Shown in pieces: positions 1-6,506 of a stretch of DNA of 10,846 bases (positions are counted from its first letter, which is position 1; each line of letters begins with the position of its first letter). The notes beneath the pieces were generated by a model. That model worked only from the letters and a program-made list of their open reading frames with translations. It ran no database searches and was not told where the DNA came from. The translations under genes and the position numbers were made by a program. The DNA comes from Thermoleophilaceae bacterium (lineage in GTDB: Bacteria > Actinomycetota > Thermoleophilia > Solirubrobacterales > Thermoleophilaceae), in assembly GCA_013812065.1 (NCBI GenBank), contig JACCUC010000105.1, forward strand, positions 1 through 10,846, written 5' to 3'.

Positions 1-1342
1 CCGCGCGCGGCCCGCCGGGGCCTTCGGGGGAGCGCCGGCGGCGCAGCAGGCGGTGCTCGGGGAGCACCGCGAGCTTGAGCCCCGGAGCTAGGAAGCCCTC
101 GCGCAGGCTCGCCGCCGCGAAGACCACGCCGGGCTGCTGCGGCGCCCTCTTCCCGTCGAGGAACGGCGCCTGCACGCGCGCCAGGTTGTAGGCCGCGCGC
201 TCGGCTTCTCCGCGCCGCGACCAGGCGACGACCGTGCGGTAGCCCGAGCGCACGAGCTTCTCGAGCTCGGGCTCGGCCTCGCGTAGCGAGCGCGCCGCGG
301 AGTCGGCGGCCTGGGCGCGAAAGGCGTGGGGCTGGTCGCCGGAGATGCTCGACAGGCGCAGGGCAGCGCGGGCGTCGAGGGCGGCGGTCAGATCGTCGGG
401 GCCGACGTAGAGGTGGTGGGCGTCGGCGTCGTGGAAGCTCGTCGTCACGTCTTCCCAGGTGTCGGCGAGGGCCGGGGCGATCTCCTCCTCGGCCGACACG
501 GCGACCAGGGCGTCGGCGGGCAGCAGCGAGAGCAGGTCGCGGAAGCGCTCGACGGGCAGGATCTCGGCGATGTCGGGCCTTGTGTCGCCCTCCTCGACTG
601 CGGCGATCTCGGCGAGCTCACGGTGCTCGGGCGCAAGCTCCGCCGCCGGGGCGATCTCCACCTGCTCGGCCTCCTCGAGCGAGCGCTGGGTGAAAGTCGA
701 GAAGAAGGTGAGCCGCTCGATCTCGACATCGAAGAGCTCGCAACGCACGGCGCGCTCCTCGGTCGCCGGGTAGACGTCGAGGATGTCGCCGCGCAGGGCG
801 AACTGACCCCGGTCCTCGACCTGCTCGACGCGCTCGTAGCCACAGGCCACGAGCCGGGCGACCGTCTCGTCGAGGTCGAGCAGCTCGCCGTGCTCGAGGG
901 CGAAGCCGTGGGGGCGCAGCTCGGGGTCGGGAACCTTCTCGGCGAGCGCGGCGACCGAGGCGACGACCACCGGCTCGCCCTCGTCGGCCGGGCCGACGGC
1001 ACCCCCGTCGAGCAGCGCATCGAGCGCGGCGATCCGCAGGCCGACGAGATGCGGCGGCGGGACGAGGTGCGACTCGTAGCGCACCCCGCGCGCCGGATAC
1101 AGCCGCACCGGTCGCGGCCGGAGGAAGGTCCGCAGGTCCGCGGCCAGGTCCCTTGCGGCACGGTCGTCGCCGGCGACCACGAGCGCCGGGCGTCGCGGGT
1201 CGAGATCGACCAGCGCGGCCAGCAGGTACGGCCGCAGGCTTCCCGACACAAAGGCGCGCTGGGGAGCCGCGTGGGCGGCCTCCGAGAGCGCGGTGACCGC
1301 CCCGTCGTCGTGGGCGTAGGTGAGGAGGCTTCTCAGCGACAT
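1..1342 (-). CDS. mfd: Transcription-repair coupling factor Mfd, N-terminal part (cut by window edge)
   Basis: Mfd is the ATP-dependent translocase that removes RNA polymerase stalled at DNA lesions and recruits UvrA. The frame is open from an ATG at 1342 to the left edge, giving about 447 residues of a protein that is normally about 1,100 to 1,200. The visible part is the UvrB-like N-terminal module. Around residues 175-230 it reads GQFALRGDILDVYP, then RCELFDVEIERLTFF, the family's signature for this domain. It ends near residue 447 at PEHRLLRRRR, just before the expected RNA-polymerase-interacting (CarD-like) domain, so the helicase motifs lie outside the window. The reading begins MSLRSLLTYAHDDGAV; there is no strong Shine-Dalgarno site. 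In many actinobacteria mfd follows pth on the same strand; here a hydrolase gene on the opposite strand separates them, so mfd needs its own promoter. Confidence 0.93.
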   Translation of the reverse strand, partial: MSLRSLLTYAHDDGAVTALSEAAHAAPQRAFVSGSLRPYLLAALVDLDPRRPALVVAGDDRAARDLAADLRTFLRPRPVRLYPARGVRYESHLVPPPHLVGLRIAALDALLDGGAVGPADEGEPVVVASVAALAEKVPDPELRPHGFALEHGELLDLDETVARLVACGYERVEQVEDRGQFALRGDILDVYPATEERAVRCELFDVEIERLTFFSTFTQRSLEEAEQVEIAPAAELAPEHRELAEIAAVEEGDTRPDIAEILPVERFRDLLSLLPADALVAVSAEEEIAPALADTWEDVTTSFHDADAHHLYVGPDDLTAALDARAALRLSSISGDQPHAFRAQAADSAARSLREAEPELEKLVRSGYRTVVAWSRRGEAERAAYNLARVQAPFLDGKRAPQQPGVVFAAASLREGFLAPGLKLAVLPEHRLLRRRRSPEGPGGPRA

Positions 1343-1353
1343 GGCATGGCGAG

Positions 1354-1380
1354 CGGCTGCGTCGGGTATCGGCGCAGCCG
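1354..1380. repeat. Inverted repeat between mfd and the divergent hydrolase
   Basis: Perfect 8-bp arms CGGCTGCG (1354-1361) and CGCAGCCG (1373-1380) flank an 11-nt loop. The repeat starts 12 bp upstream of the mfd start codon and ends 1 bp before the likely GTG start of the hydrolase. It could be a dyad operator shared by the two divergent genes, or a hairpin in the mfd leader. In such GC-rich DNA an 8-bp dyad can also arise by chance. Confidence 0.35.
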
Positions 1381-1381
1381 G

Positions 1382-2443
1382 GTGATCGTCGATTCTAGGA
1401 GCCGATGGGAGCGTGGTCTCGGTGCGCTCCTGCGCTCGGCGGCCGGCCTCCCGATTCGCGCCAAGCGCGCGGCAGCCGGGCCGCCGGCCCGCCTCGACGG
1501 GCAACAGCTCGACCTCGACGTACAGATGCTCATGCGGCTCGCCGCGCTCGCGCCCCAGCCGGTCAAGAGCTCGGTCGAGGACGTGCGCCGGCGGTCGCGG
1601 CGCAGCGCCGCCGTGCTGGCCGGGCCGGCGATACCCATGCGCAAGGTCGAGAGCCTGGTCGTCTCCGGCGCGGAGGGCGGGATCGGAGCGCGCCTGTACA
1701 CGCCCGCGAGCGCGCAAGCGCCCCCGCCGCTGCTCGTGTACTACCACGGCGGCGGCTGGGTGGGCGGTGACCTCGACACCCACGACGCGCCGTGCCGTTT
1801 CCTCGCCGCCCGCGCCGGCGCGCTGGTCCTGTCGGTGGACTATCGCCGTGCTCCCGAGCACCCCTTCCCCGCCGCGGTCGACGACGCGCTCGCCGCCATG
1901 AGCTGGGCCGCCGAGCACGCCGCCGAGCTCGGAGCCGACCCGGCCCGGGTCGCCGTCGGCGGCGACAGCGCGGGCGGGAACCTCGCGGCGGTGGCGAGCC
2001 GCCTCGCGATAGGGTCGGGCGGGCCGGCTCCGGTGCTCCAGCTCCTCCTGTACCCGGTCACCGACGTGTCGCAGAAGCGCGCCTCCTACCGGCTGTTCGG
2101 CGAGGGCTTCCTCCTCGACGAGCCAGACATGGACTGGTACCGGGACCGGTACCTGCCCGATCCCGCCGCCGTCGGTGACCCGCGGGCCTCGCCGCTGATC
2201 GCCGAGGACGTCGCCGGGCTTCCGCCCGCCTACGTGGCGACCGCGGGGTTCGACCCGCTTCGAGATGAGGGCGAGGCCTACGCCGAGAGGCTGCGGGCGG
2301 CCGGCGTGCCCGTCGCTCTGCGCCGCCACGCGGGACTGATACACGGCTTCGCCATGTACACCGCCCTCGTTCCCGAGGCGCGAGAGGCGATGCTCGAGAC
2401 CGCGGGCGCACTCCGGATGGGGCTGGCGCGGCCAGGGAGCTGA
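1382..2443 (+). CDS. Alpha/beta hydrolase, HSL-type (family IV) esterase/lipase
   Basis: Predicted serine carboxylester hydrolase of the hormone-sensitive-lipase group; the substrate is unknown. Numbering from the GTG at 1382 (353 aa), the oxyanion motif HGGGW starts at residue 122, the nucleophile motif GDSAGG has Ser196, the acid is Asp291 in FDPLRDEG and the base is His321 in HGF, so the triad is complete and correctly spaced. The first 75 or so residues (GLGALLRSAAGLP..., then DGQQLDLDVQMLMRLAALA) resemble the cap segment of actinobacterial members. No signal peptide is seen, which suggests a cytoplasmic enzyme. The start is uncertain: an in-frame ATG at 1346 would add 12 residues of unlikely composition, and neither start has a good ribosome binding site. 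The gene is divergent from mfd and convergent with pth, 19 bp apart, and interrupts the usual pth-mfd order. Confidence 0.87.
   Translation: MIVDSRSRWERGLGALLRSAAGLPIRAKRAAAGPPARLDGQQLDLDVQMLMRLAALAPQPVKSSVEDVRRRSRRSAAVLAGPAIPMRKVESLVVSGAEGGIGARLYTPASAQAPPPLLVYYHGGGWVGGDLDTHDAPCRFLAARAGALVLSVDYRRAPEHPFPAAVDDALAAMSWAAEHAAELGADPARVAVGGDSAGGNLAAVASRLAIGSGGPAPVLQLLLYPVTDVSQKRASYRLFGEGFLLDEPDMDWYRDRYLPDPAAVGDPRASPLIAEDVAGLPPAYVATAGFDPLRDEGEAYAERLRAAGVPVALRRHAGLIHGFAMYTALVPEAREAMLETAGALRMGLARPGS
1392..1420 (-). promoter_or_regulatory. Possible mfd promoter
   Basis: Read on the minus strand, TAGAAT (1397-1392) differs from the -10 consensus at one position. A weak -35-like GAGACC (1420-1415) lies 17 bp upstream. 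Transcription would start near 1385, giving a leader of about 43 nt that contains the inverted repeat. The site lies within the first codons of the hydrolase if that gene starts at 1382. It is a match by eye only. Confidence 0.3.
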
Positions 2444-2462
2444 GCCGCGGCGAGTGGTGACT

Positions 2463-3005
2463 CTACGGTACCTGCCCACCCTCCACCACGAGATCCTCCA
2501 CCGCCCGCGCCGCCCGGTCGACGAGCTCCGCCACCTCGTCGCGCGGCTCGCGAAAGCGCGACAGCACATGGCCCGCCACGATCTCCGGATCGGTCGATTC
2601 GGGCCGCCCGACCCCGACCCGCACGCGATGGAAGTCCGGGCCACCGAGCTCGCGCCGGAGGGACTTGAGTCCGTTGTGGCCGGCGAGACCACCACCCAGC
2701 CGGGTGCGCACCTCCCCGAACGGCAGGTCGATCTCGTCGTGGACGACGACGATTCGGTCGAGGCCGACCCCCAGTGCTCCCCGCGCGGGGCCGGCGGAGC
2801 GGCCTGCCTCGTTCATGAAGGTCTGCGGAAGGACGATGCCCACGCGCGGGCCGCCGGGGCCGGTACGCCCGTCGGTGTACAGGCCGGCGTAGCGCTTGCG
2901 CGCCCGGGGGAGCTCCCAGTGCTCGGCGAGCACCCGCCCCACCTCGAAGCCGACGTTGTGGCGCGTGCCGGCGTAGCGGTCGCCCGGGTTGCCGAGCCCG
3001 ACCAC
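2463..3005 (-). CDS. pth: Peptidyl-tRNA hydrolase Pth
   Basis: Cleaves the ester bond of peptidyl-tRNAs released from stalled ribosomes, recycling tRNA in the cytoplasm. The 180-residue protein has the family landmarks: GLGNPG at 3-8, the catalytic His16 in TRHNVGF (equivalent to E. coli His20), QTFMNEAG near residue 65, VVHDEIDLPFG with the conserved Asp, and GGGLAGHNGLKS. Length is usual for the family. The only standard in-frame start is the GTG at 3005, which leaves just one residue (Val) before GLGNPG, whereas homologues usually have several more. The upstream codons read VDWLV before VGLGNPG, and a GTC stands at 3017 where a start would fit. It lies 95 bp downstream of rplY, the common order, and they may share a transcript. 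Confidence 0.93.
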   Translation of the reverse strand: MVGLGNPGDRYAGTRHNVGFEVGRVLAEHWELPRARKRYAGLYTDGRTGPGGPRVGIVLPQTFMNEAGRSAGPARGALGVGLDRIVVVHDEIDLPFGEVRTRLGGGLAGHNGLKSLRRELGGPDFHRVRVGVGRPESTDPEIVAGHVLSRFREPRDEVAELVDRAARAVEDLVVEGGQVP

Positions 3006-3100
3006 CAGCCAGTCGACGCGCCCGCCCTTTCGCTCCGCTCGCCCTTCAGTCCCGCCTTCGGGGCCGCCGCGCCCGCGACCGCCGACCCGCCGCAGGAAGC

Positions 3101-3820
3101 TCAGGGCGTCGAGCTGCCTCGGCCCCGGCCGGCCTCGCCCTCGGTGGGGGCGCCGCCCGAGGGCTGACCCTCGCCCTCGGCCCGGACGTCGGTCACGACA
3201 GCCTCGCCGCCGACGAGCTCGGTCTCCTCCTCGACCTCCTCGGGGAGCTCGATCTCGGTGGGCATGGTGACGGTGGCGATGACCGTCTCATCCGGGTCGT
3301 CGAGGAAGGTGACTCCGGAGGGTGGGGTGACGGCCGAGAGCGGCAGCGTGTCGGCGGCCTGGAGGCTCGAGACGTCGACGACGATCCGCTCGGGGATCGA
3401 GGTGGGGAACGCCTCGATGTTGAGCTCCCGCGTGACGTGCTCGAGCACCCCCCCCTCGATCACCCCGGGCGCCTCCTCCGCTCCCTCGATCTCGATCATC
3501 ACGGTGGACTCGATCGTCTCGTCGAGGCGGACCTGGAGCAGGTCTATGTGGACGACCTCATCGCGGACCGGATGGCGCTGCTCGTCCTTGACGATCACCG
3601 GCCGGGTCGAGCCCGAGCCGACCTCGAGATCGAGAACCGCCGAGGGATCCTGGAGGGCGATGCGCAGGTCGCGTGCGCCGACCTTGAAGGCGAGCGGCTC
3701 GGTACCGGCGCCGTAGACGATCCCCGGCACGTAGCCGGCACGGCGCAGGCGGCGAGAGGAGCGCGAGCCTCGCTCGGGGCGCTCTTCCACGGCGAGCGAT
3801 GGGCGCTGTCGGTCGGCCAC
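3101..3820 (-). CDS. rplY: 50S ribosomal protein L25, long CTC/TL5 form
   Basis: Binds 5S rRNA in the large ribosomal subunit; long forms are known as general stress protein CTC. Residues about 6-95 form the L25 domain, with the conserved RRLRRAGYVPGIVYG at the N-terminal side and VVHIDLLQV near its end. Residues about 100-187 form the beta-rich CTC domain, including LNIEAFPTSIPERIVVDVS. A Glu- and Gly-rich, low-complexity tail follows to residue 239, longer than the core family and probably disordered. The start is the GTG at 3820 (MADRQRPSLAVEERPERG); there is no clear Shine-Dalgarno site, but a TAGACT box lies close upstream. Normally rplY follows prs; here the peptidase block separates them. 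Confidence 0.93.
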   Translation of the reverse strand: MADRQRPSLAVEERPERGSRSSRRLRRAGYVPGIVYGAGTEPLAFKVGARDLRIALQDPSAVLDLEVGSGSTRPVIVKDEQRHPVRDEVVHIDLLQVRLDETIESTVMIEIEGAEEAPGVIEGGVLEHVTRELNIEAFPTSIPERIVVDVSSLQAADTLPLSAVTPPSGVTFLDDPDETVIATVTMPTEIELPEEVEEETELVGGEAVVTDVRAEGEGQPSGGAPTEGEAGRGRGSSTP

Positions 3821-3830
3821 GGCGGGGGGC

Positions 3831-3836
3831 AGTCTA
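3831..3836 (-). promoter_or_regulatory. Possible -10 box for rplY
   Basis: TAGACT on the minus strand fits the TANNNT form of actinobacterial -10 boxes. It ends 10 nt before the GTG start of rplY, so a transcript would have a leader of only 3-4 nt. No convincing -35 is seen 16-18 bp upstream. A promoter here would make sense because rplY is separated from prs. Confidence 0.3.
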
Positions 3837-3898
3837 GCTCGATCCGCCGTTTCACCCCCGGAAGGTGCGGTCGCGGCGCGGCTCCGGCCGCTGCCGTG

Positions 3899-4740
3899 CT
3901 ACGCCCACACGGCCGCCCACGTGCGCTTGCCGACGGCCCCGTCCACAGCGAGGCGCCAGGGCGGGCCGTGGCGGTGCTGCTGGAAGATCCGCACCACTCC
4001 CTCGGTCTTCCTGCCGAAGACGCCGTCGACCTCGAGATGCGGGTGTGGAAGCCATCGCGGAGCCGCTTCTGGAGCGCCTTGACCTCGGGCTTCGCCTTGG
4101 GGTCGCGCTTGAGGAGCCCCGGGAAGGCGGGCAGCGGCTCGAAGAGGGAGCGGCGGCGACCGTCGAGGGTCGTGTTCATGCGGCGCGCCTGGCCGCTGGT
4201 GAACATGAACATCGCCGCGTCGTCGACATAGTCCATGTAGTTCATGAACATGTCGCCGTGCGGCCCGTTGTTACAGGAGATCTGGGGGAAGGCCGGCGTG
4301 CCGATGTTCTCGTCGGCCTGGTTCGGAGTGTCCGCGACCTCGTCCGAGCCCCCGCATCCTGTGCCGTCGTCCCCCCAGATGTGGAAGAGGTTCAGCCAGT
4401 GCGCCACCTCGTGGGTGGCCGTACGTCCCTTGTCGAACGGAGGGACGGCGCTCCCACCGGCGCCGAACGCCGTGTTCAGGACCACCACCCCGTCCGTCGC
4501 CCCCCGCCCACCCGGGAACTGGGCGTAGCCGAGCAGCCCGTCGCCGAGCGAGCAGGCCCAGACATTCAGGAAGCGCCGGGAGGGCCACGGGTCCGCCCCG
4601 CCCGTGAGGCTCGACTTGACCTCGTCGTCTTCGGTCTCGATCTGTGCCCGGGCGGTGCGATACTCCGGATCGACCGAGAGCAGTCGCCGGTGGACGTCCA
4701 TCACTCCGCACGACCGACGGGTGGGCGGGTCGAGTGGCAC
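3899..4740 (-). pseudogene. Damaged M43 (pappalysin/cytophagalysin-type) metalloprotease with frameshifted peptidoglycan-binding domain
   Basis: Numbered from the GTG at 4740, it has the zinc motif HEVAHWLNLFH (residues 110-120; His110, Glu111, His114, His120), a Met-turn region MFMNYMDYVDDAAMF near 165-177, and the opening CGVMDVHRRLLSVDPEYR at 11-28, all matching the intact M43 gene at 6507-7430. Two defects are visible. First, about 104 residues present in that paralogue, its residues ~36-140 with the strand TIQTVVHVVY, are missing in frame after residue ~33. Second, the reading frame breaks at 4041-4043: the frame in use runs VKALQKRLRDGFHT and then becomes nonsense that runs into rplY to 3595. 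With one more base in that run it would read PHLEVDGVFGRKT and then LAVDGAVGKRTWAAVWA and stop at 3899, a textbook peptidoglycan-binding (PG_binding_1) repeat. A decayed gene is the simplest reading, but a base-call or assembly error could explain the frameshift. No signal peptide is seen. Confidence 0.8.
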
Positions 4741-4748
4741 TGGAATGA

Positions 4749-4754
4749 CCTCCC
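4749..4754 (-). promoter_or_regulatory. Ribosome binding site deciding the start of the damaged M43 gene
   Basis: GGGAGG on the minus strand lies 8 nt before the GTG at 4740. It favours this start over the in-frame ATG at 4845, whose extra 35 residues look non-coding and have no counterpart in the paralogue. The resulting N-terminus (MPLDPPTRRSCGVMDVH) parallels that of the intact M43 protein (MAAEARPRRGLCGTMEVH). Confidence 0.6.
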
Positions 4755-4791
4755 TTCGACTATGGGTACGTGCGCCGAGCCTAACCTCAGA

Positions 4792-4813
4792 CGCGGGCCC
4801 TGGCAAGCCCGCG
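4792..4813. other. Hairpin in the gap between the M28 gene and the damaged M43 gene
   Basis: Perfect 7-bp arms CGCGGGC (4792-4798) and GCCCGCG (4807-4813) flank an 8-nt loop, in the 175-bp gap 4741-4915. On the minus strand no T-run follows, so it is at best a weak or factor-assisted terminator after the M28 gene. The rest of this gap holds the ribosome binding site at 4749-4754 and a CATAGT -10-like box just upstream of it without a convincing -35. Confidence 0.35.
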
Positions 4814-4915
4814 CGGCCACCCGGGTCTTCCTCAGCCGCCGGCACGACGGGTGGTCGATCGCCCCACGAGCGGCGGCAGCGAGCGCGGCCCCGATGCGCG
4901 AGTCCGCCGCTGTGG

Positions 4916-6160
4916 CTAGACGCTCCCGAGTGCCGCGGCGCAGGCCGCGACGTTCATGCGCACGATCTCGAGTGCAAGGTCGTAGTCGATGTGGTCGAGG
5001 GTGTCCTCCGCGCTGTGCACGTTGCCGTTGCCGCGGTCGGCTCCCTCGATCGTCAGCACCGCGGGCATTCCCGCGTCGATGAACGGCTCATGGTCGCTGT
5101 TGAAAGGATCGAGCGACGTCTGGACGAGGAGTCGGGTGTAGGTGGCGGCAGCGGCGGCCAGCTCGTCGATCAGGCCCTGCGACACCGCCGCCCCCTCGAG
5201 GAGGACGGTCGCCTCGGGGGTGTTGAGCGTCGCGACCATGTCCATGTTGATCACGGCTCGGACACGGCTCCGCTCGCCGGTGGGCAAGCCCTCGACGTAC
5301 TGACGGCTGCCGAAGAGCCCCTGCTCCTCGCCGCCGAAGAGGATGAGGCGGAGGTCGTGAGCGCCCGAATGGCCGCTCAGCACCCGGCCCATCTCGAGCA
5401 CGGCGGCGGCCCCGCTGCCGTTGTCGTCGGCACCGGGTGCCGGGGCCGAAGGACCGCCGTCGACGTTGACCGAGTCGAGGTGCGCGCAGACGATGACCAC
5501 TCCGCGCGCCCCTGGCCCCTGACCGGCCCCCTCGGCGATGACGTTCATGCTCGTCCCCGACTCCACCGAGATCGGCACCGCCTCCACCGTGAACCCGAGC
5601 CGCTCGAGCTCGGCGTGTGCCCAGGCCGCCGCCGTCTCGAAGTCGGCGCTCAGGGAGTGCCGCGTCGGGAAGGCTGCGAGCCGCGTGAGGTAGCCCTCGA
5701 ACGTACCCCGCGAGACCGCACCGACCAGGGCCTTCTCCCGGGGCTCGGGCGTGCCGGGCGGTGGCACAACCGTGCAGAACACGGTCTCGCCCGCGACCAA
5801 CGGACGCACCCGGTAGCACACGTCGTTCTCGCGGTCGATCCTGCGCGCCTGCTCGCCGCCCAGCTGAACCACAAGGTGGCGGCCCTTGTCGAGGACCACG
5901 CGCACCTCGGGGTGCTTGCGTTCGAAGACCCTCCCGACCTGCGTCACCAGCCGGAGGTCCTCGATCGCCGGCTCCTCGCTCGGCGCCTCGACGCGCAATC
6001 CGGCCGAGCGCGCCGTCTCGTCGCTCTGTCCCCACACGAGCACCGCCTCGTCGAGTCGGACCCACTGCGAGCCGAGCGCCTCCAAGCGCTCGTCCGCCGA
6101 GACGGCGCGCGCCGCGGCTGCCTCGCGCGGGAGACCCAGCCTGACTACTCCTACTCCCAC
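4916..6160 (-). CDS. M28 family zinc peptidase (aminopeptidase-like)
   Basis: Predicted di-zinc exopeptidase of family M28, which removes residues from peptide N-termini. The 414-residue protein has the full set of metal and catalytic residues: His227 in CAHLDS, Asp245 in GADDNGSG, Glu278/Glu279 in GGEEQGL, Asp307 in INMDM and His382 in NVHSAEDTLDHID. The catalytic domain begins near residue 145 (VGAVSRGTFEGYLTRLAAFPTRHS). Residues 1-140 form an extra N-terminal region, possibly a propeptide-like domain, that I cannot assign. There is no signal peptide or membrane segment, unusual for this mostly secreted family. The GTG start at 6160 has GAGGG 5 nt upstream and lies 12 bp after the preceding gene's stop, so it is probably co-transcribed with the small protein and the intact M43 gene. 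Substrate unknown; it could trim peptides made by the M43 enzyme. Confidence 0.9.
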   Translation of the reverse strand: MGVGVVRLGLPREAAAARAVSADERLEALGSQWVRLDEAVLVWGQSDETARSAGLRVEAPSEEPAIEDLRLVTQVGRVFERKHPEVRVVLDKGRHLVVQLGGEQARRIDRENDVCYRVRPLVAGETVFCTVVPPPGTPEPREKALVGAVSRGTFEGYLTRLAAFPTRHSLSADFETAAAWAHAELERLGFTVEAVPISVESGTSMNVIAEGAGQGPGARGVVIVCAHLDSVNVDGGPSAPAPGADDNGSGAAAVLEMGRVLSGHSGAHDLRLILFGGEEQGLFGSRQYVEGLPTGERSRVRAVINMDMVATLNTPEATVLLEGAAVSQGLIDELAAAAATYTRLLVQTSLDPFNSDHEPFIDAGMPAVLTIEGADRGNGNVHSAEDTLDHIDYDLALEIVRMNVAACAAALGSV

Positions 6161-6172
6161 GCTCGCCCTCGC

Positions 6173-6496
6173 CTACTCGCGCTCGGGCTTGCGGACGACG
6201 ATGGCGTCGCCGTCGGCGGCGACTATGCGCATGGCGCGACGCGACGCGCCGCTCTCGGTCTCGACCACGAGCCAGTCGTCGGCCTCGACCGTCCACCGAC
6301 CGGCTCGTTCCTCGGGGCGGTCATCGCGACCGGGTCGAAGCTCTGCATAGCTGCCGTCGGGCTTGAGGTCGAGGCCCCGCCGCCCGCGCGCGGGTGGGAA
6401 CTTCCCGGCGGCCGGGCGGAACACCATCTCGTCCTGGGTGTCCTCCTCGTGCGCGTGCAGCCATCGGCCCAGGAGCAGCTCTGGAGGGATCGCCAC
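6173..6496 (-). CDS. Small protein of unknown function, possibly lipocalin-like
   Basis: A 107-residue soluble protein starting MAIPPELLLGRWLHAHEEDT. It has no signal peptide, membrane segment or cysteine. The pattern LLGRWLHAHEEDT near the N-terminus, then FPPARGRRGLDLKPDGSY (about 33-50) and AGRWTVEADDWLVVE (about 65-79), then alternating strands to VVRKPERE, suggests a small beta-barrel or lipocalin-like fold. I know proteins of this look only as hypothetical proteins. The GTG at 6496 lies 10 bp after the stop of the M43 gene; a longer in-frame start at 6553 would overlap that gene and add residues that look like its shadow. Tight packing between an M43 and an M28 peptidase suggests a linked job, such as binding a ligand or restraining a peptidase, but that is a guess. 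Confidence 0.75.
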   Translation of the reverse strand: MAIPPELLLGRWLHAHEEDTQDEMVFRPAAGKFPPARGRRGLDLKPDGSYAELRPGRDDRPEERAGRWTVEADDWLVVETESGASRRAMRIVAADGDAIVVRKPERE

Positions 6497-6506
6497 GCCC
6501 GACCGC

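Noticed and set aside
326..1345. Long plus-strand open frame continuous with the hydrolase
   Set aside because: It is the antisense of mfd, whose minus-strand translation shows clear family motifs. The frame stays open because of high GC content; only the part from about 1346-1382 onward belongs to the hydrolase.
3595..3898. Extension of the damaged M43 frame into rplY
   Set aside because: The extension is Arg/Ser-rich nonsense created by the frameshift and overlaps a well-supported ribosomal protein gene by 226 bp.
4741..4915. A small gene in the gap between the M28 and damaged M43 genes
   Set aside because: No open frame with a sensible start and composition is visible on either strand; only the hairpin and upstream signals of the next gene are seen.
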